A stretch of 64,000 nucleotides of DNA from Pelecanus crispus (Eukaryota; Chordata; Aves; Pelecaniformes; Pelecanidae). The notes beneath the pieces are model-generated. The model was not told the origin of the DNA and searched no databases. It saw nothing but the letters and a program-made list of their open reading frames with translations. Every line of letters starts with the position of its first letter. Within the stretch, counting starts at the first letter, position 1. Of this stretch, positions 45,301 through 54,419 are shown piece by piece. The position numbers and the translations under genes are program-made. The stretch covers positions 5,048,001 through 5,112,000 of the forward strand of contig NC_134676.1 in assembly GCF_030463565.1 (NCBI RefSeq). Direction: 5' to 3'.

Positions 45301-48300
45301 CCTCTGGACGAGCTGGAGGACTTGTGGGGTCCACGTTTCTTGCAGGAGACCACCACCACTTGCGCCTCACTGAGGACAGTCATCTTCATAGTGGCACTTG
45401 GGGATGAGAAACATGCAGGATAAGAGAGATTTGCTCTCGTTTTAAAGATGTTAGGGCCGTTTTGTCTGTGTCATTACAGTTCTTTGAGACTCAGGAGTGT
45501 GAGCGGATCAACTACTTTCGCAACGCCCTATGGCTTCATGTCAACCAGCTCTCCCAGGACTGCGTCCAGAATGACGAGGTATGTCACATGAAAATCTTCA
45601 TGGTGGTGTTGGGTTGATGATTGGAATGATGATCTTAGAGATCCTTTCCAATCTTAATGATTCCTAGTTTTTACTTTCATTATAAATGATCCAGCCACCA
45701 AGCCAGGAGGTGTGGGGTTGCTTCTCTCCCCTTAATTGGTTTAGTGGTAGACTTGGTAGTGTTAGGTTAATGGTTGGACTGGATGCTCTTAAAGGTCTTT
45801 TCCAACCTAAACAATTCTATGATTCTATGATTTTTCTGTTTGGAAAGGAAAGCACAATTTGCTTTCCTGTGCACTGAGCTGTGTTATGTCCGAGCTGGGC
45901 TGTGGCCTTTGACCAGCCACCAGACACCAGCATGAGTGTGCAGGCAGAAGGTTTTGGCCAGAGCTCTTGCAGATGAGGTTGCCTCTGGGATTCCCATGTT
46001 TTTTGAGGGTGGTGAAACACTGGAGCAGGTTGCCCAGAGAGGTGGGAGATGCCCCATCCCTGGCAACATTCAAGGCCAGGTTGGACAGGGCTCTGAGCAA
46101 CCTGATCCAATTGAAGATGTCCCTGCTCATGGCAGGGGGGGTGGATTAGATGACCTTTAAAGGTCCCTTCCAACACAAAACATTCTATGATTCTATGATT
46201 CTGTCATTCCCCTACCATTGAAGCTTGTGTACTGGGTGAGCACTGGGCTTTCACCCCACGTGTGATAAATGATTGGAAAAAACCCTTGTTTTTTGACCTG
46301 ATATATAGAAATGCTTTTTATTTCCCTTTTGCAGAAATACGAGGAAATCCGCAAGAGTTTAGAAATGTGCAGCATTGAGAAGGATATTGATTTTTTTGTA
46401 AATTTACGCAAAACTGGAAGTGTGGCCCCAGGTAAGAGCTCAGTACAATCTCACGGAGTAGCGCTGACTTTCTTGTACTCCTCATGGAGCTGCCCCTCTG
46501 ATCAGCATCAGTTTGGATGCAAAAACCATTGATTTTGCAATATCCCTCCTTTCATTCACTGGCATGCAGCACTAGGCTCTGCCACTTATCACCACCCCCT
46601 GAAGATAATCTCCCCTTTCTCTAACTTTTAATTTCCTGATCAGGCATTTTCTCAGATAGGGGAAAGACTTAGCAGCTGAATGTTGGGATGACAAGTAGTT
46701 TATGGCTATGAAAAGTCTCTGCTTTACTATTGTTAATTTTTCCTAGCTCCTGTGGTTTATGAAAACTACTATAATACACAGAGAAATGCAACTGCAGTGA
46801 GAAGTCCTGTTCCTGTACCTATATCAAGGTAAGGGACATAATGTGTACAATTGCAATTGCTATTGCAAATGATGCTCCCCCTCCAAAAAAAAAAAAACCA
46901 ACCATATTTTGTTACTTTCAGCCTGTTGGAGGCTTGACTTGGGAGTATTAGAGGAAAATATTTCCCATGCTATGCAGTCTGTCACTCTCCGCAGTGGGAG
47001 TTATGCCAATGTACTGTCTATTATAAGCTCTTCAAGGACCCCCTCAAGCCCAGTCAGAGGTTTTTGCTCCCCCTTTTGTGGTTATTTCTCCCTTCTCATG
47101 GGTGGGAATATTATTCTGAAAGTGCTTGTGGTGAGGGTGTGCTCATTTTTTCTTGTGCCAAGCCTCTTCCAGAAGCCCTTTGTGATACCTGGACAGCAGA
47201 AAAGCAAGGCGGTTTCACGTCTTGCTCTCTCTGGGAACAATCTGAGCTCCCTTTCAGAGCAGCCTTTGATACCAAAATGAAACCTTCTGGTTTCTGTATA
47301 TATATAAAAGGTCTGTACTGGGTTCAGACCACTGGGTTCTCCATGCGGTCTGTCTAGCTGAGGAGAGATGGATCAATTAACAGCGTGTTTGGGTAGAGGG
47401 AGGAACAGCAGAGCCGAATTCACTCCTCTGGGACAGAAGCTGGGCAGGGAAGACGGGGTGAAGGATGCTTCTGCCGGAGGGCAGATGAGGATTCAGGGCC
47501 AAAGACTCTTGCTAAAGGTGAGTGTGCCACTTCGGCTGTCACGTCAGGAGAGGAGTCATGGCCAATTATGGCTTACTGATGTCTCACTCTGGGCAAAGGC
47601 ATGTGAAAAGGCATGCCCTGAGGCCCACTTGTGAATGTTTCCCCAACATAGTGCTTTTTGGTTACTTTTTCCTCTCGCCCACTGTATCAGCTTCAATTCC
47701 AGTGTTTGCCATGCAGGCTGTCGGTGGTGAGCCCACCATGACGTGCCTTGGTACCAGGTCTCCATAAAGCCCAGGCTGGCCAAACCTCTTGCCCTCCCAC
47801 CAGCTCTGGGAGGGCAGCTGGGGAGGACAGAGCCAAGGCAAGGGGAGTCCTGTAGCCACGCAGATCCTCAGCTCTGTGTTTCCTTCCATGCAGGAGGGCA
47901 CCTCTACCCACCCCGACCAGCGCGCCAGGTCAGTTACTTGCTTTATGGGGTTTCTGGCCCCACAGAGGAACTCTCTGCTCTTGCTCTTCCCCATCAGATC
48001 ATGAGCTTTAGCTCTCTAAAGGGATTGCTTTAGGTGAAGCTCCTGCTGTAAGTCCAGTCCCCACTGAAAGATGCTGGGAAGTTGGGCGCTGACAAGGCAA
48101 GGTTTCACCCAGGAGAAGTTCTGCTCAAAGCCCCGCGTGTAGGCATTTCTGAAGCTTAAGGATATCTAAGCCTGGGATCCCATCTGTCTCTGCAGCTTGG
48201 GCATTCTCTGCTTCAGCAGCATGAGCTGTATCATTCCCAGTGCCGCTTTAGCGATGGGATACTTGCAGTGGGACTCGGTAAAATGAGGTCCTGCTTTGGC

Positions 48301-48507
48301 TCTTGGGCAAATCAAATCATCTCTTTGAGTCTCATTCCCCCCCACCTCGCATCCCTTCAACACGGGTGGCCAGTGCGTGGTGTTTCTGTCCTGCGTAAAG
48401 TCTCGTAATGAGCGCTTCTCATGAGCAGACCTAATTTTTTTGTGCTCTGTGTTTCAGGCGAGCCTGATTACGCCACAGTTGACGGCTACAGCTTGATACA
48501 TCGCTAA
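27375..48507 (+). CDS. PSTPIP2: PSTPIP2, proline-serine-threonine phosphatase-interacting protein 2 (F-BAR)
   Basis: Fourteen coding exons: 27375-27407, 36535-36635, 38882-38959, 39893-39927, 40287-40393, 41100-41162, 42087-42185, 42381-42426, 43244-43323, 45480-45578, 46335-46431, 46747-46828, 47894-47928 and 48458-48507. They total 1005 nt, 334 residues plus TAA, the same length as mammalian PSTPIP2. Residues 1 to about 270 form the F-BAR domain ([40 protein letters not shown]). Leu98 (site of the mouse cmo mutation) and Trp232 (PEST-phosphatase contact) are present. As in mammals there is no SH3 domain. The short tail ends [14 protein letters not shown], keeping Tyr323 and Tyr329 but with His at 333. 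The family binds membranes and PEST phosphatases, SHIP1 and Csk, and restrains macrophage and neutrophil inflammation. Exon 13 (35 nt) is small but needed for frame. Intron 1 is 9.1 kb. Confidence 0.96.
27408..30356. other. PSTPIP2 intron 1, left part
   Basis: About 2.9 kb between exon 1 and the solo LTR, GC-rich near the promoter. I found no exon, RNA gene or recognisable transposon. Multi-frame open stretches here are composition effects. Confidence 0.45.
30357..31486 (-). mobile_element. Solo LTR of an endogenous retrovirus (about 1.13 kb) with perfect 5 bp target duplication
   Basis: The element begins TGCGGCGGGTTGACCCTGGC and ends CACGCAAACTCAATACA, so the ends are TG...CA. The flanks are AAGAC at 30352-30356 and AAGAC at 31487-31491, an exact 5 bp target-site duplication. 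There are no gag, pol or env remnants between the flanks, so it is a solo LTR. TTTATT at 30541-30546 gives AATAAA on the minus strand, suggesting that transcriptional orientation. The middle (about 30760-31190) consists of imperfect repeats around CTGCTCCAGCGTGGGTCC. I recognise this LTR type from neoavian genomes. A 5 bp duplication fits ERVL-like elements, an inference. The 217-258 codon frames inside are not genes. Confidence 0.88.
31492..32644. other. PSTPIP2 intron 1, between LTR and CR1
   Basis: About 1.15 kb without a recognised exon or repeat. Confidence 0.45.
32645..33513 (+). mobile_element. CR1 LINE with ORF2 C-terminal remnant and single tail
   Basis: Starts near GACTGCTCGAGGGTAGGAAG. 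The frame includes [20 protein letters not shown] and [20 protein letters not shown] (CR1 ORF2 end). It is followed by 3' UTR and one tail ending CCTAAATGATTCTATGATTT. Unlike most other copies here it lacks the linker and second tail, so it represents the simple form. It lies in PSTPIP2 intron 1, sense. Confidence 0.93.
33514..36534. other. PSTPIP2 intron 1, right part
   Basis: About 3 kb before exon 2. I see only scattered short homopolymers (for example the T run near 35605) and no supported gene or repeat family. Confidence 0.45.
40250..40264. repeat. AT microsatellite before PSTPIP2 exon 5
   Basis: A TATATATATATAT run beginning about 35 bp upstream of the exon 5 acceptor (TTTGCAG at 40280-40286), merging into the T-rich polypyrimidine tract. 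Confidence 0.75.
41225..41702 (+). mobile_element. CR1 LINE fragment close to PSTPIP2 exon 6
   Basis: GCTGGGGCAGTTGGAGCGGG onwards matches the complement of the 25.5-26.3 kb copy. It includes [18 protein letters not shown] in translation, then CAGGGGGTTGGGCTGGATGG and the end GCATTCTGTGATTCTATGAT. It begins about 63 bp after the exon 6 donor, in intron 6, sense. Confidence 0.92.
42638..43192 (+). mobile_element. Chimeric element: non-CR1 head plus duplicated-tail CR1 (copy 2, PSTPIP2 intron 8)
   Basis: The head starts at ACCCTGTGCAGCTCTGCGTC, and CR1 sequence follows from about 42751. Both tails and the ATAATCCAGCCACCAAGCC linker are present, ending AACAATTCTATGATTCTA. It matches the copy at 23932-24478 from the same first base. 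Sequence to the left of 42638 is not shared. It ends about 50 bp before exon 9. Confidence 0.85.
43462..44034 (-). mobile_element. Solo LTR (573 bp) in PSTPIP2 intron 9
   Basis: Starts TGTCGTGGTTTAGCCCCAGC and ends AGCCGAAACCAGGACA, so the termini are inverted TGTC...GACA. The flanks CTCAC (43457-43461) and CTAAC (44035-44039) are a 5 bp target duplication with one change. The minus strand would carry a TATA-like TATAGAAA (complement of TTTCTATA near 43770) and ATTAAA (complement of TTTAAT near 43592), so it is probably antisense to PSTPIP2. An AT-rich (AATAATGAT)n stretch lies at about 43618-43670. I recognise this LTR type from neoavian genomes. There is no internal viral coding sequence. 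Confidence 0.88.
45601..45832 (+). mobile_element. CR1 duplicated-tail fragment next to PSTPIP2 exon 10
   Basis: Only the end region is present: TTGGGTTGATGATTGGAATG, tail 1, the linker (ATGATCCAGCCACCAAGCC) and tail 2, ending GATTCTATGATT. It begins about 22 bp after the exon 10 donor (45578/45579). Confidence 0.88.
45990..46204 (+). mobile_element. CR1 LINE fragment (simple tail) in PSTPIP2 intron 10
   Basis: GAGGGTGGTGAAACACTGGA and GTTGCCCAGAGAGGTGGGAG, then GACCTTTAAAGGTCCCTTCC, ending GATTCTATGATTCTGTCATT. It belongs to the same subfamily as 41225-41702. Confidence 0.9.
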
Positions 48508-50784
48508 CAGCCACAGTAAGTACTCACATTTGATGAAGAAAGGATTCAATATGAGATGCAGCTACACAGAGGAGGGACAGTGGAGAAAGAAAGGCCACCG
48601 GTTAAGGGATGACATTTTGAGGTGACCAACTGGGAGTGATGATCATGTCAGCCCTCCCATCGCTTGTCTGAGCTGGAGCTGTGGTTTAGACGCTGTTGAT
48701 CCTGTTCTGTAGGTTCTCCAGGCAGAAGACACTGTTGGTCTGGCCAGCGTGGCAGAGGTGGTGTTTCCAGTTATTCCCAGCCACACAGAGCTGAAGTGCT
48801 TCTCCATTTTAAGAAAGTATTTGAGGACTCTGAAAATTATTTGTACATTCTGAAAGTGCCTGCTAAAAATCTGTGCCTTTGATCAGCAAACTCCTTGGAT
48901 GGGTATCCCATCTTCACACTCAGGGGAAGAAAAAGAATATAAGCAATAGACCCGGACACAGGGCAATCTTCTGTGTCGGAAGAAGTTTCTGATTTGAAGT
49001 TCTTCTAAAGTGCAGCCATCTGGGAGAGGCTGGAGCCTCTCACACTCCAGATAAGTCATATGCGCTGAGGGGAGTGTTGTGATGCTTTGGGCATGCTGGC
49101 TTGTGTTCAGGGCATACGTATCCCGCTCAGATCTGAGGTTACACTTTTGTCTGTTTCTAAAGTCTTTCATTAATGGTCATTAAACTTGTAATTTAGACTT
49201 AATTTTGGTCATGTCTCTCAGGCAGCTCACTTAGAGGAGCACCAACCATGGAGGAGACCATGGGTCTGGCTTAGCTGTAGATATGCTCCAGGCTTAAGTG
49301 CTGATCCTGGAAGCTGATTTGCATCTTGCCTGGTGCAAAAGTCCACAGCGCAGCTACCTAGCAAGAGACTCTGCCACCACAAACCTGCTGGGAAGTCCAG
49401 CACCCTACAGCGTTTTTGAGGACCTGAAGGAAGTTGGTCAGCTCTTCCAACCGCCTCTCCAGTGAGGGGATTGTGGGTTTTTAGGCTCATGGTATAACTT
49501 GTCCCTGGTAGGCTCTGGAGACCCCCATTTGATTAATTTCTGGGAATCCCTGAACTTGGACTCATTCTGGCTATGCACCACTGGAAACAAACCGTTGGCC
49601 TGAAGCCATGAAACTCTTTTCCTGACCAGGTCTCCTCAAAGTTCATGCCCTTTTTGTTACCGTATATATGATTATGGCTTTGATTCAGAAGCTCACATGC
49701 CTCAGGGTTGCTGGTCTCTCTGAAGTCCCTGTGTGTGGTGTTGCTTAAGAGCTCCTCAGTGCCTTATGACACTGGACATGGGGACACAGGACATGGGGAC
49801 CTGCACGCAATTTAGCTCTCAAAACCTGGTGCCAGGTGACTAACTTCGGAGCAACAGGAGTTGCTAATTGTATGGTGTTCTTTAAGTTGAATCTGCACGA
49901 CTTCAGTGTGTGCCTAAGCCCACCAGTCCTGGGGGCTTTACTGTATTTCCTTGTGCAGAGAAGATCACGGTGAGCTTTAACATCTGTCCTGCTGCATTAT
50001 AATGACCTGTGCAAAGTGTGCATGTCAAGGAATCAGTTGTCCTATTTTATTTCTGAAAGACCGAATGGATAAATATTCTTCTGAAGGAGCCTGCTGTACT
50101 CTCAGTTCTTTAAATACATATTTTAAAAAGAAGTTTTGAGACATGTGCTGGATATGTTTGTGTGCGTTTTTTTTTTTTAAAAGGTGGTCACATTCACTTT
50201 CTGTTGGGGCTGGGGCTGGTACACCTTCAAAGCACCCTGGGATGTTTGGGTGGTGTGAGTTGCCTCTCCTGGAAGGAAACCTACAAGAGCACATCCTTGC
50301 TCAGCCTTTATTTCAGCACTTGCTCAGTACCAGGACAGTTGTGGGAGAGAACAGACCAAGGAAGGCTGGTATGAGAACAAGTATTTGTGATTTAGCCGAG
50401 AACTGCAGACCACGTAGGGCTGTTTCCCCTGGAAGAGTATCTACTCTACTACACGTCGCACGGTGCCTTTATCGGGATTTTTCAGCTGACTGAGCACAAT
50501 AGATGGTGTTAGGCTTTTCTGGATGCGGGGTCCCTAATGAGGCTGAAACTTGGCTTGCACATTCACTAAACGCACAGAAATAATTCCCAAATAGGGGTGC
50601 TGGTTTTGAATACACCAACTGTTTGAATGGACCTAAAGCCAAGCAAACCCTGGCTTGGAAGAGGAGCGTCCAGACATGGAGCTACTGGGAAGGAAGTCTG
50701 CGTGCCCATGAGTGCTGAAATGGCTTTTTATCTTCAGCATCCTCCCTTGCCTGGTTGTCTTCCAGGTGGTGCAAAAGATTTTGG
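48508..50784. other. PSTPIP2 3' UTR and downstream sequence
   Basis: A good donor-like ACAGTAAGTAC follows the TAA by a few bases (GT at 48516-48517), so the 3' UTR may be spliced. If it is not, ATTAAA at 49179-49184 is the first plausible polyadenylation signal I see. Otherwise this 2.3 kb shows no recognised gene or repeat. Confidence 0.4.
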
Positions 50785-50925
50785 CCTTCTCCCAGGACCC
50801 TGTGGAGGAGCCCAGCCTCCTCCTGGGCCCCTATAGTGAGGCCAGGCTTCCTCCCAGACATCTATAGAGGGGTCCGGCCTCCTCCCAGACCCCTATAGAA
50901 ATGCCTGGCCTCTCTACAGACCCTG
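50785..50925. repeat. Diverged outlier of the EPG5-proximal minisatellite
   Basis: About four imperfect units, such as GGAGGAGCCCAGCCTCCTCC, TGGGCCCCTATAGTGAGGCC and GGCCTCCTCCCAGACCCCTA. They match the motif family of the array at 52703-54236, from which they are separated by about 1.8 kb that includes a CR1 copy. Confidence 0.8.
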
Positions 50926-51435
50926 ATAACCAGCTGCGCAGCTCCTGCCTTCCCTCCCCAGGGTGTCCCCCAGGGAGAGAGAGACAACATATGCCTTAAT
51001 AAGACAACTGCTTTAATAAGATGGAATAAGAAGAGGAATACAGGTGAAGAGTAAATCTTACATCCCTTCAGATGCTGGGCACCCCACCTTTAGGCAGAGT
51101 TGAACACAGCTCTCCCTTTTTGGTCCTGTGAGCTAATAAATAAATTATCACGAGAAAACAGCTCTGTTCATAAAGGAATTCACATGAGCACTTCCTGCTG
51201 CATTTCCAGATACAGGCGAGCGCTGGCCGCAGGCCCCTGTTAGCAGGAGGTGGCTGAGCTCATCCTGCAGCCGAGGGGCTCGTGCAGCACAGCACAGCCC
51301 TGCGCCTGCCGAGGGAATCACCGGCTCCTGGAAGTGCAGCGGGCTCCTGGTCAGGATCAGTGCATCCCTGCCTTGACCCATGTACAGTTTACCTTTCCCA
51401 CAGATACTATAAATTACAGACTACGTTAATAACAT
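50926..51435. other. Intergenic sequence, no gene recognised
   Basis: About 500 bp. AATAAATAAA at about 51135 could be a distal polyadenylation signal, but there is nothing else to support it. Confidence 0.4.
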
Positions 51436-52293
51436 TAATGGGGAAAAGTGGCTGGGAAGCTGCCTGGCCGAAAAGGACCTGGGGGTGTTGGTCGACAGCA
51501 GCTGAACATGAGCCAGCAGTGTGCCCAGGTGGCCAAGGCGGCCAACAGCATCCTGGCTTGTGTCAGGAATAGTGTGGCCAGCAGGAGCAGCGAGGTGATT
51601 GTGCCCCGGTACTTGGCACTGGCGTGGCTGCACCTGGAATGCTGTGTCCAGTTTTGGGCCCCTCAGCACAAGAAGGACATTGGGGTGCTGGAGCGTGTCC
51701 AGAGAAGGGCAATGAAGCTGGGGAAGGGTCTGGAGCACAGGGCTGGTGGGGAGCGGCTGAGGGAGCTGGGGGTGTTCAGCCTGGAGAAGAGGAGGCTGAG
51801 GGGAGACCTGATCGCTCTGCAGCTCCTGACAGGAGGGGGCAGGGAGGAGGGGTCGGTCTGTTCTCCCAAGTAACCAGCGATAGGACGAGAGGAGGTGGCC
51901 TCAAGCTGCGCCAGGGGAGGTTTAGATTGGATATTAGGAAAAATTTCTTCACGGAAAGAGTGGTCAAACATTGGAACAGGCTGCCCAGAGAGGTGGTGGA
52001 GTCCCCATCCCTGGAATTGTTCAAAAAATGGGCAGAGGTGGCACTTTGGGACATGGTTTAGTGGGCATGGGGGTGTTGGGCTGATGGTTGGGCTGATGAT
52101 CTTAGAGATCCTTTCCAACCTTAATGATTCCTAGTTTTACTTTTATTATAAATAATCCAGCCACCAAGCCAGGAAACATGAAATTACTACTTTGCCCTTA
52201 ATTGGTTTAGTGGTGGAGTTGGTAGTGTTAGGTTAATGGTTGGACTGGATGATCTTAAAGGTCTTTCCCAACCTAAACGATTCGATGATTCTA
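51436..52293 (+). mobile_element. CR1 LINE with ORF2 remnant and duplicated tail
   Basis: From GGGGAAAAGTGGCTGGGAAG. The frame gives [13 protein letters not shown]-like and [20 protein letters not shown] segments of ORF2, with frame damage near 51500. It continues through the GGTTTAGATTGGATATTAGG block, tail 1, the linker ATAATCCAGCCACCAAGCC and tail 2, ending CGATTCGATGATTCTAT. This is the longest copy here of the duplicated-tail type, linking that tail to a CR1 ORF2. Confidence 0.93.
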
Positions 52294-52702
52294 TATGGGC
52301 TTCTCAAGCACAAGGTCCAATAGAGCGGGCGTTGCCTATTGAAGATCATTAACTCCTCGACTATGATGTCTTCTGCAAGGCGGGCCTGAGCTCTGCAGGG
52401 GCTCGTCGGTCTGGGGACTGGGAGAAGTCACTTCTGCTCCCAGTGGAGCTTGGGCTCGGCTCCAGCCGCAGCTCCCTGGGGATGGCTGGGCGCCAGGGCA
52501 GGGATCAGAAGGGGCAGTGGTGCCTGCCCCCCAGGCTGAGCCAGCAGCCCTGCTGGGCCTGGAGGTGCCCCAGGCGCTGCAGGACAGGCTGCCTCGCTCC
52601 GATGGCACTTCCAGATCCTGCCAGGGCACAGGTAGAAGAGACCTCACACTGCCCGTCCGCAGTAGTAGGGGCTTGGCTTCTCCCCTCATGTTCCCTTAGC
52701 AG
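52294..52702. other. Intergenic sequence before the minisatellite
   Basis: About 400 bp of moderately GC-rich sequence with no recognised gene. A 212-codon frame starting here runs into the repeat array. Confidence 0.4.
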
Positions 52703-54236
52703 CAGCCTGGCCTCCCTGCAGGTTCTTACAGGGGAGCCTGACCTTCTCCCAGGTTCCTATGGAGGTGCCTGGCCTCCCCATAGGTCCTTACAGGGGAGCC
52801 TGGCCTCCTCCCAGGCCTTTACAGAGGGGCCTGACCTCCACATAGGTCCTTATAGGGGACCTTGGCCTCCTCCCAGGCCTTTACAAGAGGGGCCTGATGT
52901 CCTCCCAGGCCTTTACAAGAGGGGCCTGACGTCCTCCCAGGCCCCTACAGAGGAGCCTGGTCTCTCCATAGGTCCTTATAGGGGAGCCTGGCCTCCTCCC
53001 AGGCCTTTACAGAGGGGCCTGACCTCCCAGGCCCCTACAGAGGAGCCTGGTCTCCCCATAGGTCCTTACAAGGGAGCCTGACCTCCTCCCAGGTTCCTAC
53101 GGAGGAACCTGGCCTCCCCATAGGTCCTTACAGGAGAGCCTGGCCTCCTCCTTTACAGAGGGGCCTGACCTCCACATAGGTCCTTATAGGGGAGCCTGGC
53201 CTCCTCCCAGGCCTTTACAGAGGGGCCTGACCTCCTCCCAGGCCCCTACGGAGGAGCCTGGCCTCCCCATAGGTCCTTACAGGAGAGCCTGGCCTCCTCC
53301 TTTACAGAGGGGCCTGACCTCCACATAGGTCCTTATAGGGGAGCCTGGCCTCCTCCCAGGCCTTTACAGAGGAGCCTGGCCTCCCCATAGGTCCTTACAG
53401 GAGAGCCTGGCCTCCTCCTTTACAGAGGGGCCTGACCTCCTCCCAGGCCCCTACAGAGGAGCCTGGTCTCCCCATAGGTCCTTATAGGGGAGCCTGACCT
53501 CCTCCCGGGCCCCTACGGAGGAGCCTGGTCTCCCCATAGGTCCTTATAGGGGACCCTGACCTCCTCCCAGGCCCCTACGGAGGAGCCTGCTCTCCCCATA
53601 GGTCCTTACAGGGGAGCCTGACCTCCTCCCAGGTTCCTACGGAGGAGCCTGGCCTCCCCATAGGTCCTTACAGGAGAGCCTGGCCTCCTCCTTTACAGAG
53701 GGGCCTGACCTCCTCCCAGGCCCCTACAGAGGAGCCTGGTCTCTCCATAGGTCCTTATAGGGGAGCCTGACCTCCTCCTGGGCCCCTACGGAGGAGCCTG
53801 CTCTCCCCATAGGTCCTTACAGGGGACCCTGACCTCCTCCCGGGCCCCTACGGAGGAGCCTGCTCTCCCCACAGGTCCTTACAGGGGAGCCTGGCCTCCT
53901 CCCGGGCCCCTACGGAGGAGCCTGGTCTCCCCACAGGTCCTTACAGGGGAGCCTGGCCTCCTCCCGGGCCCCTACGGAGGAGCCTGGTCTCCCCACAGGT
54001 CCTTACAGGGGACCCTGGCCTCCTCCCGGGCCCCTACGGAGGAGCCTGGTCTCCCCATAGGTCCTTACAGGGGAGCCTGACCTCCTCCCGGGCCCCTACG
54101 GAGGAGCCTGCTCTCCCCATAGGTCCTTATAAGGGACCCTGGCCTCCTCCCGGGCCCCTACGGAGGAGCCTGGTCTCCCCACAGGTCCTTACAGGGGACC
54201 CTGGCCTCGTCCCGGGCCCCTACGGAGGAGCCTCCC
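52703..54236. repeat. GC-rich minisatellite, 62 bp unit, about 25 copies, upstream of EPG5
   Basis: The unit contains AGGTCCTTACAGGGGAGCCT, GGCCTCCTCCCGGGCCCCTA and CGGAGGAGCCTGGTCTCCCC. In the right-hand part AGGTCC starts at 53935, 53997, 54059, 54121 and 54183, a perfect 62 bp period. In the left part units are shorter or rearranged (for example CTCCTCCTTTACAGAGG deletions, half-units). The array stops about 185 bp before the EPG5 start codon and about 100 bp before the CCAAT box. Confidence 0.95.
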
Positions 54237-54240
54237 CCCC

Positions 54241-54419
54241 CGGGCCCTTAGGTCGGACCCCGGCCTGCCCCAGCGCTGGGGCGGGTACGCGCGCGGCTCG
54301 CTGTGTCCCTCCGTCCCTCCCGTAGCTGCCGCGCTGCTGATTGGCCGATAGCGCGCGGGGGGCGGGCCCGCCCCTTCCGCCTCCCGGAGCCGCCCGGGCC
54401 GCGCCGCAGCGGCGGGGCC
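54241..54419 (+). promoter_or_regulatory. EPG5 promoter (CCAAT box, GC boxes)
   Basis: A CpG-island promoter. CTGATTGGCC (core ATTGG at 54340-54344) is an inverted CCAAT box of the NF-Y type about 75 bp upstream of the ATG. It is followed by GGGGGGCGGGCCCGCCCC (GC boxes). No TATA box. The minus-strand frame of 284 codons over this region is a composition artefact. Confidence 0.65.

Noticed and set aside
48458-48507. Direct splicing of PSTPIP2 exon 12 to exon 14, which gives an early stop
   Set aside because: The phases do not match. The 35 nt exon at 47894-47928 ([11 protein letters not shown]) restores the frame and gives the expected 334 residues.
52703-54236. CRISPR-like look of regularly spaced repeats
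   Set aside because: Units are directly adjacent with no unique spacers, and the context is a vertebrate nuclear genome, so this is a minisatellite.
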